Source: Streptomyces thinghirensis (GTDB taxonomy: Bacteria > Actinomycetota > Actinomycetia > Streptomycetales > Streptomycetaceae). From it: 64,000 bases of DNA. Positions within the stretch are counted from its first letter, which is position 1. Every line of letters begins with the position of its first letter. Where the stretch lies: the NCBI GenBank assembly GCA_021502835.1, contig JAKFGP010000059.1:62001-126000 (forward strand), written 5' to 3'. A program made the position numbers and the translations under genes. Below, one piece after another: positions 21,301 through 32,600 of this stretch. The notes below the pieces were generated by a model that searched no databases, was not told where the DNA came from, and saw nothing but the letters and a program-made list of their open reading frames with translations.

Positions 21301-24300
21301 CCGGGAGCGGCGGGGCGCACAGGCCGACCAGGGTGCCGGGTCTTGACGCCGCTCGCGCAGCCAGGCGCGCGACGTGCGGTTGGCGCGGGCGTTGGTCTCG
21401 GCGTAGGTGAGGCGTTGCTCGCCGTTCGACGGCGATGGCGTCGGTGCTGCCGGACGTGCTCCCTGAAGAGTTCCGAAGAGGCAGTGGTCGTCCGGGTAGG
21501 GCTTGTCGGTGTCGTTCCACCCTCGGTCAGCAGGCGGTGGCGTTCGGCGGCCGGAAGCACGCGTCGATGGGGACGAGCGCCCGCGTGCGGCGCGCCGTCG
21601 TCGGCGGCCAGGGCGTCGACGAGGCCGGACACTGCGGCGTCTCCACGTAGCCGAGGACGGCGTCGGGCGAGAGGGTGGCGTCGACCTGGGCGTTGAGGGA
21701 GAGTTCGCTGCCGGTGTCGTCGACGGACACGCTCACCGGGTAGTTGGTGCGGTCGAGGGAGCCTCAGCCAGCGGATGCCGAGGTCCTTGAGGGTGGCTGG
21801 GCCCAGGTCGCCCTGGCGCGGCTCGAAGTACCGGAAGTTGATCATCGAGTTGAACAGGGTGGCGTCGCCGTCCAGGCCGCTGGAGCGCTGGGCCAGGGTC
21901 CAGCGCGCTCTGCTCGTGGCGATCAGTTCCCTGGAGGGAGGTGTCGACGGCGGCACCAGGTCCTCGGACGGTGCGGACCGGCGAGGCGCACCCGCAGGGG
22001 CAGGGTGTTGATGAAGTTGCCGAGCACTGCTCCACGCCGGGCACGCCTTGGAGGCGGCCGGACAGCACGGTACCGAAGACCACGTCGTCGCGTCCGCTGG
22101 TGGCCGCCGTGACCAGGGCCCAGGCGGCGTGGAAGAGCGCGGCGGGGCTGACTGCAGGCGCTGGGCCTGCGCGCGCAGATGGCGTCGAGAGGGCGGGCGG
22201 GCAGGGAGCGGCGCAGGTCGCGCATCGCGGCCGCCGTCACCGTGCACGTCGACGAGTTGGAAGGGCGCTGGTGGGTTCGGTGACGTCGCCGAGTTCGTGC
22301 GGCGGAAGTGGGCCCCCATGTCGCCCGCGCGCGAGCTGGGCAGGGTGTGGGAGACGAAGTCGCGGTAGGCGGGGGCCGGGGGCAGCTGGTCGGCGCGGCC
22401 CGCCATGTGCGCGGCCAGCTCGTGCGAGGATGAGCCGCAGGAGGTCGCGTCCTCGATGAGGTGGTGGGCGCTTAGGAGCAGGTAGCGCCGCTGCGAGTGC
22501 GGGGTCCTCGGCGACGACCAGGCGCAGCAGCGGCGCCCTGTGAGCGTGATCTGCCCGATCCGTGAGCCAGCGCGCGGGCCTCGCCTCTCGGCGGCCCCGG
22601 AGTCGGCGGCGTCGGCCCGGTCCGCACCCTTAGGTGGACGCGCGCAGGTACGACCTGGACCGGTTCGCGCAGGCCTGCGGTGAGAACGGCCGTGCGCATC
22701 ACGTCGTGGCGGTCGACGACGCTCTGCAGAGCGGCGATTTAGGTGTCGCACGCGTCCTGGTCGGCGGCGGTGAGCAGGAGGGAGACGTACGGGTCGTTGT
22801 CGGGGTCCATCAGGTGGTGGAACAGGATGCCCTCCTGCGTGGGCACGAGGGGGTAGACGTCCTGGCACGTCGGCGGCGCCGCCGGGCACCCGGGAGGTGA
22901 GGGCGTCGACGGCGGCCTGGTCCAGGTGGATCAGCGGCAGCATCTCGGGCGTGATCCGCCGCAGCCCTCCGGGATCGCCGGTGTGGGCACGGGTAGCCGG
23001 TGGCGGCCGGGCGCCGCGCGGTCGATGTCGGCGGCTAGATCGGCGAGCGTGGGGCGGTTGAAGACGCTGCGGATGGCGACGTTGAGGCCGCGCCCTTGAG
23101 GCGGGCGATGAGGACGGTGATGAGTAGGGAGTGGCCGCCGAGCGCGAAGAAGTTGTCGTGGCGTTGATGCGGTCCTCGTCGAAGCCGAGAAGTTCGGGCC
23201 CAGGCCGCGGCGAGGGTCCGCTCGGTGACGGTGTCCGGTGCCGCGTAGGCGCTGCGCGAAGGCCTCGATGCCGGGGGCGGGCAGGCCTTGCGGTCGAAGC
23301 TGCCGTGCCGGTGATGGGCAGTCGCCGAGGGCCACGAAGGCGCTGGGGACCATGTAGTCGGGCAGGGTCCGCCGCAGGTGGCGAATGAATTCGGCGCGCT
23401 GGTCCGGCCCGTCGGCGTCGGGGCGCAGGACGGTGTAGGCGACGAGCTGCCGGCCTCGGTCGTGTCTCGCGCACCAGGACGCGGGCGTCCTGGACGGCGG
23501 GTGCTCGGCGAGACGGGCTCGATCTCGCCCAGCTCGATGCGGGAACCCGCGCATCTTCACCTGGTCGTCATTGCGGCCCAGGTACTCCAGGGAGTCGCCG
23601 GGCAGCCAGCGGGCCAGGTCACCGGAACGGTACATGCGCGCGCCCGGTCCCTCGCGGAACGGATCGTCGAGGAACCGCTCGGCCGTCAGCTCCGGCCGGT
23701 TCAAATCAGCCGCGGCCACACCTCACCACCGACGTACAGCTCCCCCCACAACGCCGATGGGCGCAGGGCTGCCGTGTGCGTCGAGGACGTAGGTGCGCAG
23801 ATCCGGGATGCGGCGGCCGATGGGACTCACCGGCCGGTCCAGATCGGCGTCGGTGAGCAGGTGGTAGGTGACTGCACCGTGGTCTCGGTGATGCCGTACA
23901 TGCTGACCAGCTGGGTGCCCTTGTTCACCGGGGCGGCGCAGCCAGGGCCTCAGCGAGGCGAACTCCAACGCCTCACCGCCGAAGACCACGACACGCACCG
24001 CGTGCGGCTCCGGGTCCTCGCCCTGCGCGGCAACCAGCTGCCGGAAGGCACTGGGCGTCTGATTGAGCACCGTCACACCTGCCCCGCACAGCAGCCCGTA
24101 GAACTCCTCCGGACTGCGCGTCACCGCCTGCGGCACGACGACCAGCCGGCCACCGTGCAGCAACGCCCCCAGATCTCCCACACCGAGAAATCGAACGCGA
24201 AGGAGTGGAACAGAGCCCACACATCACGCTCACCGAAACGGAACCAGTCATCCGTCGACGTGAACAACCGCACCACATTACGGTGCTCGACCACCACACC

Positions 24301-27300
24301 CTTCGGCACACCCGTCGAACCCGACGTATAGATCACATACGCGGCGTGCGCGGGGCCCACGCCCGTGCCGGTGACATCGTCCGCCGACAGGGCCGCCCAC
24401 CGGTCGGCATCGGCGCGCATCGTCCACGACGGGGGACCGACGGACGGCGAGGCCGTCGGGCAGCGCGCCGTCCTTGATCAGGACGCGGGGGCGCTGTCCG
24501 TCAGGATGTGCGCGAGCCGGTCCGCCGGGGACGCCGGATCCACGGGCACATAGGCGCCGCCCGCCTTGAGCACCGCGAGGACCACCACCACGAGGTGCTG
24601 CTGCGCGGCAGGCACAGCGCGACCAGGACATCCGGGCCCACTCCCAGGCCGCGCAGATACCGGGCCAGACGATTCGCCCGCGCGTTCAGCTCCCCGAACG
24701 ACAGACAGCGGTCCTCGAACTCCACCGCCACCGCCTCGGGGGAACGCTCCGCGACCTCCTCGAACCAGGTGCAGGCACCGGGCCACCGGAGCGGCCTCGG
24801 GCACCTCGTTCCACCCGGTGAGCACCTGCCGACGCTCGGCGGCGCTCAGGACCGGCAGGTACCAGGGCGGGGGCGCTGCTCCGCGCCCTCGGTGGTGAGG
24901 GCGTCGACGAGGCGTTCCATGGCGGTTTCCAGGTAGCGGATGACCAACTCGGCGTCCTGGGCCTGGTCGATCTGCGCGTCGAGCGAGTAGGAGTGCCCGA
25001 GGTCGTCGACGGACAGGGCGATGGGGTAGTTGCTGCGCTCGATGACGCCCGCGAGGGACTTGACTCCCGCGCGTTCCAGCGCTGTGTCGTCGATGCGGTC
25101 GTCGGACTCCAGGTGCCGGTAGTTCAGGATCGCGTTGAACAGCGGCGTCTCCGGCGGTACGGCGCTGTGGCCGTGGGCTACGGCCAGCGGGGGTTCTGCT
25201 CGTGGCGCACGAGGTCGCGCAGGGTGCGGTCGGTGGTGCTCACCAGGTCGCGCACGCTCGTCCCGGCCAGGTCGACGCGCACGGGGAGGGGTGTTGATGA
25301 AGCTGCCGAGCATGCGCTCGATGCCGCGCGGGCCCTGGAGGCGGCCGGACATGACGGTGCCGAAGACCACGTCGTCGCGGCCGGCGCACGCCGCCACGAC
25401 CAGGGACCAGCCCGCGTGGAACAGCGTGGCCGGGCTGACCCGCAGGTCCCTCGCGCAGGCCCGGATCCGCTCGCCGAGGCGAAGCGTCCAGCGGGCGGCG
25501 CAGGTCGAGGACGCGGCGGCCGTCGCCGTGGACGTCCTGGAGCCCGAACATCACGGTGGGCTCGGTGACGTCGCCGAGCCGGTCCCGGAAGTAGTCCGCC
25601 GGGTCGAGCTCGCGCGCGCGGTGCTGCACGTGGGCGATGAAGTCGCGGTACGGAGCGGGCGGGGCCAGTTCCCCGGCGCGACCCGCCATATGGGCGACGA
25701 CCTCACGGAACAGCAGGCCGAGCGAGGTCGCGTCGTCGATGACGTGGTGCAGGTTGAGCGCGACGACCAGGTGGCCCCGCCGGCTGCCGGGCGGCGCGCA
25801 GCCGGATCAGCGGGGCGCGGTCCAGGCGCATCGCCTGCGGCCGGGCGAGGAGTTCGCGGATCTCGGCCTCGGCGTCGCGGCCCGCGAGCACCTCGAACTC
25901 CTCCAGTTGGAGGTCGGCGCGGCGCACCACGACCTGGACGGGCCGCGACAGGCCCTGGTGAGGATCGCCGTGCGCAGCGCGTCGTGCCGGGCGACGGCCG
26001 CGCGCAGGGCTCGGACGAAGTCGTCGAGGTGGGACCTGCTCTCGAAGGAGAAGACGCCGGAGAGCACGTACGGGTCGCGGCCGCTCTCCTTGAGGTGGTG
26101 GAAGAGCATGCCTTCCTGGAGGGCCGCCAGCGGGTACACGTCCTGGACGTTCGGGGCGCCGCCGGGCGTGGCCGCGACGATCGCCGCCAGCTCGTCCTCG
26201 GTCAGGGAGACCAGGGGCAGCATGTCCGGGGTGAGCCGGTCGCAGTCCGGGCGGGATGCCGCTCGGCGGGACGCTGAACGCCGTCCGCGCCGGGGCGGCG
26301 TCCGGCGCGTCGGGGCCTTCCGTAGTGTGAGCCGCGTCGATCGCAGCGGCCAGGTCGGCGAGCGTGGCGGCGGCGAACACGCTGTGCAGCTCGCAGTCGA
26401 GCCCCGCGTCGTGCAGGCGCGCGGTCAGCTTCGGGATGAGCAGGGAGTGCCCGCCGAGGGCGAAGAAGTTGTCGTGGACCGCCGATGCGCTCCTCGTCGA
26501 AGCCGAGCAGGCCCGCGCAGACCTCCAGCAGGGTCCGCTCGGTGGGGGTGCGCGGGGCGACGCGGTCACCGGACACGGCGTACGCGTCGGCGTCGGGGGC
26601 CGGGAGCGCCTTCCGGTCGAGTTTGCCGTTCGCGGTCAGCGGCAGGGCGTCGAGACGGACCAGGGCGCCCGGGACCATGTACTCGGGCAGCGACTGCCCC
26701 AGGTGACGCACCAGGGCGTCGTGGAAGCCGCCGGTTCGCCCTCTCCCCTGGTGCGCCCTCGCCCCGACGCGGGTCTCGTCTTCGATGTGATCCTCGTCGA
26801 GGACGACGTAGCCCACGAGTCGCGGGCTGCCGGGGCTGTCCTCGCGGGCGAGGACGGCGCAGTCGCGCACGGCGGGGTGGCGGGGAGAGGCGGTCCTCGA
26901 TCTCGTCGAGTTCGATGCGGAAGCCGCGCAGCTTGACCTGGTTGTCGATGCGGCCGAGGTACTCCAGGGTGCCGTCGGGCAGCCACCGGACGAGGTCGCC
27001 CGTGCGGTACATGCGGGCGTCCGGGTCCGGCGGGCGAACGGGTTCGGCAACGAAGCGCTCGCGCGTCAGGCTCGGGTTGTTCAGATAGCCGCGGGCCAGG
27101 CCGACGCCCGCGATGTGCAGCTCGCCCGGCGCAGCCCACGGCCCGCCGCCTGCCCAGGTCGTCCAGGACGTGGAGCTGGATGTTCTGGATGGGGCGGGCC
27201 GGATCGGCACGGTGCGCGTCGTCGTGTCGGGCGGGCAGGCCCAGTGGGTGACGTCGATGGCGGCCTCGGTCGGGCCGTACAGGTTGTGCAGGCGCGCGCG

Positions 27301-29658
27301 GTGCTGGGCGTAGTGGCGCGCGGGCAGCCCGGGCGGCAGGGCCTCGCCGCTGCAGAAGACCTGGCGCAGCGAGGTGCAGCGGGCCCAGCCGTCGTGGTCG
27401 AGCATGAGCCGCAGCATGGGCGGCACGAAGTCGCGGTGGTGACCTCGGCGGCCCGGATGAGCGACACCAGGTAGGCGGGGTCCTTGTGGCCGCCCGGCGC
27501 GGCGACGACCAGGGCGCGCCCGTGATCAGCGGCCAGACGAACTCCCACACGGAGACGTCGAAGCTGAACGGCGTCTTCTGCAGCACGACGTCGTCGGGGG
27601 TCAGCGCGTACTCGTTCTGCATCCACTCGACGCGGTTGACGGCCGCGCGGTGCTCGACCATGACGCCCTTCGGGCGGCCGGTGGAGCCCGAGTGTAGATG
27701 ACATACGCGAGGTCGGTGGGGGCGACGCGGGCGGGCACGGCCTGAGCGGCCGGCACGCGGGTGTCCTGGCTGCCGCCGGGCACCGGCCGGTCCGTCGGCG
27801 TCCAGGCGGAGCACCGTGCGCGCTCCGGTCAGCGGGAGACGCCGGAGGGGACTGGGTGAGGACCAGGGCGGCACCCGAGTCCTCGATCATGTACTGGATC
27901 CGCTCGGCCGGGTAGTCCGGCTCCAGGGGAGGTAGGCGCCGCCCGCCTTCGCACCGCCCACAGGGCGATCACCATCTCCATGGAGCGTTCCATGGAGATG
28001 CCCACGACCGTGTCCGCGACGCCACGGCGGCACAGCTCGGCGGCCAGGGTGTCGGTGCGCGCGGCGAGTTCGGTGTACGTCAGGGACCGCTCGCCGTAAA
28101 CGAGGGCGTGCGGTCGCCGTGGCGGGCGACGGCGTCGGCGAGGAGGTCGGGCAGGTTGCGGCCCGCGGAGAAGGGCCGGCCGGTGGCGTTCCACTCGTCG
28201 AACCGGCGGACCTCGTCCTCCGACAGGTGCGAGGCTTCGAAAGCCGCTGCTCCGGGGCGTCGACGAGGGCGCGCAGCAGGGTCTCGTAGTGGCCGAGGAA
28301 CTCGCTTGACGTCCGCGGCGGCGAACCGCTCGGCGTCGTACTTCAGGTGCAGGTGTAGGCGTCGGCGGCGTGCTCGACGACCTCCAGGTGGAGCTTGAAC
28401 TCCCTCCTGGGATATTCTCCACGAACCGCAGCGAGCGGGCCAGGTCGAGGCCGCGCACATCGTCCTCCGTCAGGCGCATCATGCGCTGGTTCTGGAAGAC
28501 GTACGACACCTGGAAGACCCGGGAGGTGTCGGGGTCCGTGCGCAGGTTCAGGTCCTGGACCATGCGCGGAACGGATACGCCGCGTGGTCGAGGCCGTCGG
28601 CCACGACCAGCGTCAGATCGCGCACGAATTCAGTGAACGGCACGTCGCGCGCAACCCCGTGGCGCACGGGCAGCATGTTCACGGGGCTAGCCGACGGCGT
28701 CGTCGTAGGTGGCGTCGGGCCTGCCCAGGGACGGCACGCCGACGACGAGGTCGCGCTCGCCGCCGTAGCGGTGCAGGAGCAGTTCGTACACGGCGAGGAA
28801 GAGCACCGCGGCCTGATGCCGGCGGCCGCGCACAGGTCGCGCACCCGGGCGGCGAGGGCCGGGGCAGTGCAGGGCGACGGCCCCGCCCACCACGGGCGTG
28901 CCGGGTGTGCGCGCTCGATGCCGAGGCGCAGCACGGGCAGGTCGCCCGCCAGGTGTCCTGCCAGTAGGCGCGGTGGCGGGCGCCCTCGGGGCCTGCGAGG
29001 AAGTCCGCTCTCCCAGCGCACGAACGCGTCGTGGCGTCCGGCCGCGCGGACGCGGGTTGGGGGTGCCGCCCCTGAGCAGGACGTCGTAGGTGGAGCAGGT
29101 CGCGAAGCAGGACGGGGGTCGAGGCGCCGTCGAACACCAGGTGGTGCAGGACGAGCAGTACGAGGGTCTGCGGCGTGTCGGCTCGTAGCCCGCCGTGTAC
29201 CACGACGGCCCGTGCCGGTCCTTCCTGGTACAGGTCGAAGGGCGCCTTGGCCTCGCTCGCGCGCGAGGGCGAGCAGGACGTCGTCGGGCAGCCCTGCGGC
29301 ACGGTCCGGTGCCGAAGGACACATCGCCGCCGTCGGGACGTCGCACCAGGTAGGGGTGCTCCTCGTCCTCGACGACCACGCTGTGTAGCAGCGCGTGCCG
29401 GGACGTCACCTGCCGGAAGGCCTCGAAGACCGCGATGTCGAACGGCGCCGACGTGCGGAAGCGACGGGGACGTTGCAGCACGTGTCAGACCCGGCCGCAG
29501 CTTGTGGAGCAGCCACAGCCCCTTCTGCCCCTCGGAGAGGGCGCGCCGGTCCGCGCCGCCTGCCCGCGTGGAGTCCTGGAGCCGTTCGTGGAACGCGAGC
29601 ACGTCCTCGGCGTGTAGAGGCCCGCCTTGAAGCCCGTCAGAATCTGATCCTCGTTCAC
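17248..29658 (-). CDS. NRPS: C-A(Ser)-PCP-C-A(Thr)-PCP-C-A-nMT-PCP-C*
   Basis: Terminal assembly-line protein of about 4,130 residues, heavily frameshifted. Start GTG 29658 overlaps the upstream PKS stop as GTGA. The first residues, [15 protein letters not shown], form a short helical, docking-like segment before the first C domain. Three complete modules add Ser, Thr and an N-methylated residue (see domain entries). After the third PCP ([10 protein letters not shown] near 18510) a fourth condensation-like domain follows and the frame stops at 17248. There is no epimerisation domain and no thioesterase. The protein must take over the chain from the KS0-ACP end of the preceding PKS. Confidence 0.85.
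18400..22960 (-). other. NRPS module C-A-nMT-PCP, residue unknown
   Basis: C domain 22960-21600 with [12 protein letters not shown] near 22460. A domain about 21560-18700, interrupted by a methyltransferase between A8 and A9. A5-region motifs: [40 protein letters not shown] and [13 protein letters not shown]. The specificity positions read D-V-Q-A-G-G-A-I-A, with G-S-Q where most domains have S-V-W; I know no amino acid with this code. The PCP at 18670-18400 has [16 protein letters not shown]. Expected product: an N-methylated residue linked to Thr. Confidence 0.8.
19230..19950 (-). other. Domain: integrated N-methyltransferase
   Basis: SAM-dependent methyltransferase inserted in the last A domain, the standard place for NRPS N-methylation. 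It opens after an [16 protein letters not shown] entry segment, then [18 protein letters not shown], the SAM-binding motif [18 protein letters not shown] near 19860-19810, [20 protein letters not shown] and [15 protein letters not shown]. These blocks are characteristic of the A-domain nMT family, which methylates the alpha-amine of the PCP-bound residue. Confidence 0.88.
23020..26240 (-). other. NRPS module C-A(Thr)-PCP
   Basis: C domain 26240-24900 with [16 protein letters not shown] near 25740 (HHxxxDA form of the motif). A domain 24860-23280, the cleanest stretch of the protein: [37 protein letters not shown] and [16 protein letters not shown]. The specificity positions read D-F-W-N-V-G-M-V-H, the threonine code. 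PCP 23260-23020, frameshifted across the serine motif. Expected residue L-Thr. Confidence 0.88.
26330..29560 (-). other. NRPS module C-A(Ser)-PCP
   Basis: C domain 29560-28210 with the catalytic motif HHLVFDGAS near 29140. A domain 28180-26640: [44 protein letters not shown] and [14 protein letters not shown]. The specificity positions read D-V-W-H-F-S-L-I-D, the well-known serine code. A10 motif [19 protein letters not shown] 26560-26330 with [10 protein letters not shown]. No epimerase, so L-Ser is expected. Confidence 0.88.
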
Positions 29659-32600
29659 GCGTCCGGTGCTTCCTTCATGAGTGACTTGAGTTCTTCGAGT
29701 CCGACGTGGCCCTGGCGGAACTCCTCCAGCGCCTTGGCCCGTGCTTCGCGTACGTCCGGTGCTTCGGTGGTTGCGGGGTCACGCGGCGCGCTCGCGCGGC
29801 CCCTGGTACGGCGTGCCGACCGGCGTCGTCGCAGCGCCGGGCGAGCCGTTCCGTGATGCGCTCCAGGGTGCGCGAGTTCGACGATCTCCGCGTGGTGAGC
29901 GTGAGCCCGAGGTCGGCCTCGACCCGCGCCGCAGGCGCACCCACAGGACCGAGTCGGCACCCAGGTTGTGCAGGTCCTGTCCAGCGGAGTTCGCCGGGGG
30001 TGAAGCCGAGGGCTTCGTGAAGTAGTCGGCGAGGTGGCGGTGAGGATGTCGTCGCCGTGGTCGCCGCCATCGGTTGGGGCGACGGGGTCGGCCTGCCCGG
30101 CATGCGGGACCGCGTCGGGTGCGGGGACCGCTTCGGTGCCGCCGCCGTGGGCGTTCCCGTGTCCTTCCACCAGTACCGCTTGCGCCGGAACGCCGTCGTC
30201 GCAGGCAGGTACGAGGCGGCCTTCCGCCCGGTGCGCAGGGCGTGCCAGGGGGATTCGCCCGCCCCGCACCCACAGCTCGGCGAGCCGGTCGAGTTCGCCG
30301 TCGGTGACGAGCGCGCGGACGAACGCTCGCCGTGGCCGCCCGCGAGCAGGTCGCCCAGGGTGGCGGCGCCGGCCCGGCGTTGCCCCGGTACAGCGGGCGT
30401 ACGGGGCCGGTCGGCCAGGAAGTCCGCGAGGGTACGCAGCAGGTCCGCGCGGGGAGTCCGTGACGAACGCCAGGCGCTCGGCCATGGCCTCCTGCCGGTC
30501 CGCAGCGTGTGGGCGACGTCCGCGAGCCAGGCGGGGCTGTCCGCGTCGTGCGTGCCCGCTTCGTCCGTCCGCTCGACGAAGTCGCGCAGCAGGCGGCCGC
30601 GTGCGCAGCCGCTCGGGGTCACCGGCGGACAGCAGATCAGCCCGCCGCCGGGCATCGGCCGGGCTGCGTCCGCGCGCTCGTCGCGGTCTTCGTCGGGTGC
30701 TTTCTCGACGACGAGACTGGACGTGGCTTCCGCCCGCTCCGACGGAGTTGAGGAGCGCGCGCCGGGGCGTGCCGGGGCGCGATCTCTCAGGGCGTCAGCG
30801 TCCCGCACAGCCGCAACGGGCCTTCGTCCAGGCGCAGTTCCTGGTTGGGCGTGCCGACCGCGGCGGGGTGCCAGCTCCCGGTGGCGCAGTTGAGGACGAC
30901 CTTGGTGAGCTGGGCGATGCCGGACGCGGCCTGGGGTGGCCCAGGTTGGACTTCACGAGCCGAGCGATCGGCTCGGCATTATTGCCGAACACCTCGCAGC
31001 AGCGCAACCCGCCTCGACGGCGTCACCGAGCGCGGACCCGTTGGCCGCGGCTCTGCGTAGCCGACCGACCCGGCTCGTAGCCCGCCTTCTCCAGGGCTCT
31101 GCGGGCTACGTTGACCCGCGTCCCTGCGGCTCGGCGCCATGACCTGGCCCGCGCGGCCGCCGTGCAGCGACGCGCTGCCCTTGATGACCGCGAGGAGCTG
31201 TGTCGCCGTCGCGGCGGGCGGCGGTCAGCGGTTTTAGCAGGACCGCCCCCTACCGCCTCGGCGGGCAGATAGCCGTCGCCGTCGTGGAAGCGGGTGGCTG
31301 TCGGGGTGGCTGCCGAGCAGACCCCGCCTCGGCGAGGGCCCGGTACTTGTCGGGGTGGACGGTCAGGTTCACGCCTCCGGCGGATCGCCGCCTCGCTGTC
31401 ACCGCTCAGCAGGTCGGCGCAGGCCAGGATCGGCGGCGCCGCCGAGGACGCGCACATGCTGTCCACGGCGAGGCTCGGCCCTCCAGGCCGAAGAAGTGCG
31501 AGACGCGGTTGGCGATGAGGTTGTACGAGGCCGCCGAGGTCAGGGCGGAGCGCACCACGTCAGCGGTGTCGGCCCGGTACATCTCGTACATCGCGCCGAC
31601 GTACACGCCGACCCGGCGGCCGCAGCGGGCGCCCGACGGCCTCCTGCGGACGCCGCTTCGCTCCGGTGAGTCGCCACACCGTCTCAAGGAACAACCGCTG
31701 CCAGGGTCCATGGTCTCGCCTCGCGCGGCGAGATGCCGAAGTGCAGCGGGTCGAACTGGTCGACGCCGTCGAGGAAGCCGCCCCACTTGCCGTAGTTCTG
31801 CCGGGCACGTCGCGGTCCGGGTCGAACACCCGTCGTGGTCCCAGCGGTCGGCGGGCACCTCCGGTGACGCAGTCGGCGCCGGAGCGCAGCAGGCTCCACA
31901 GGGCGTCGGGGTCGGCCGCGCCCGGGTAGCGTCCGGCAAGGCCGATGATGGCCACGCCCTCGTCGCGCGGGGCGGGCGAGCGGCGGGACCGTCGGTGCCG
32001 CGGCCGGTCGCCTCGCGCCCCTTCGCGGCCTGGGCGGCCACGGGGCAGGGGTGGCCACGGGTTCCGGCGCGGGCGCCTTCGTGGCCGGCTCGCCGAACAA
32101 GCGCGCGCAGCGCGTCGCCGTGTGCTGGGCGACGAAGTACTCGGCGAGCTCGCGGACCGTCTGCACCTCGAAGAACAAGGTTCTGGGCAGGGTGCCGAAG
32201 TCCGTCTTCCAACTGCGCGATGAGGCTCATCGCTGTCGACGGAGTCCCCATGCCGTAGCGCTCAAGGGGCACCTCCGCGTCCAGCCGGTCGGCGCCGAGC
32301 TTGAGGCCTGCCGCCAGGTGCGCGCGGCTGGTGGCGCCGGGTGCGGTCGAGCGGGCTCGGTCGTCAGCCGCCGCACCTCGCCTTCGGCTCGGCTACCGGC
32401 CGGCGTGCCGGCGTCGGCGCGCGGCTCGGCCCTGCGGTGCCCGTGCGGGGCAGGGCGGTCAAGCGCGGCAGGACCGCATCGCGCCGCCCGGCGACGACGA
32501 GGAGCTGACCGTCCGCAGAGGCCGGTGGCGGCGCGCGGCCACGCCGGTGCGTGGGCGCGCAGGCCGCTTTCGGTGTCCAGCGGGACGAGGTCCATCCGCC

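Noticed and set aside
18400..29560. Epimerisation domains in the NRPS
   Set aside because: Each PCP is followed directly by a C domain; no E-type domain fits between them.
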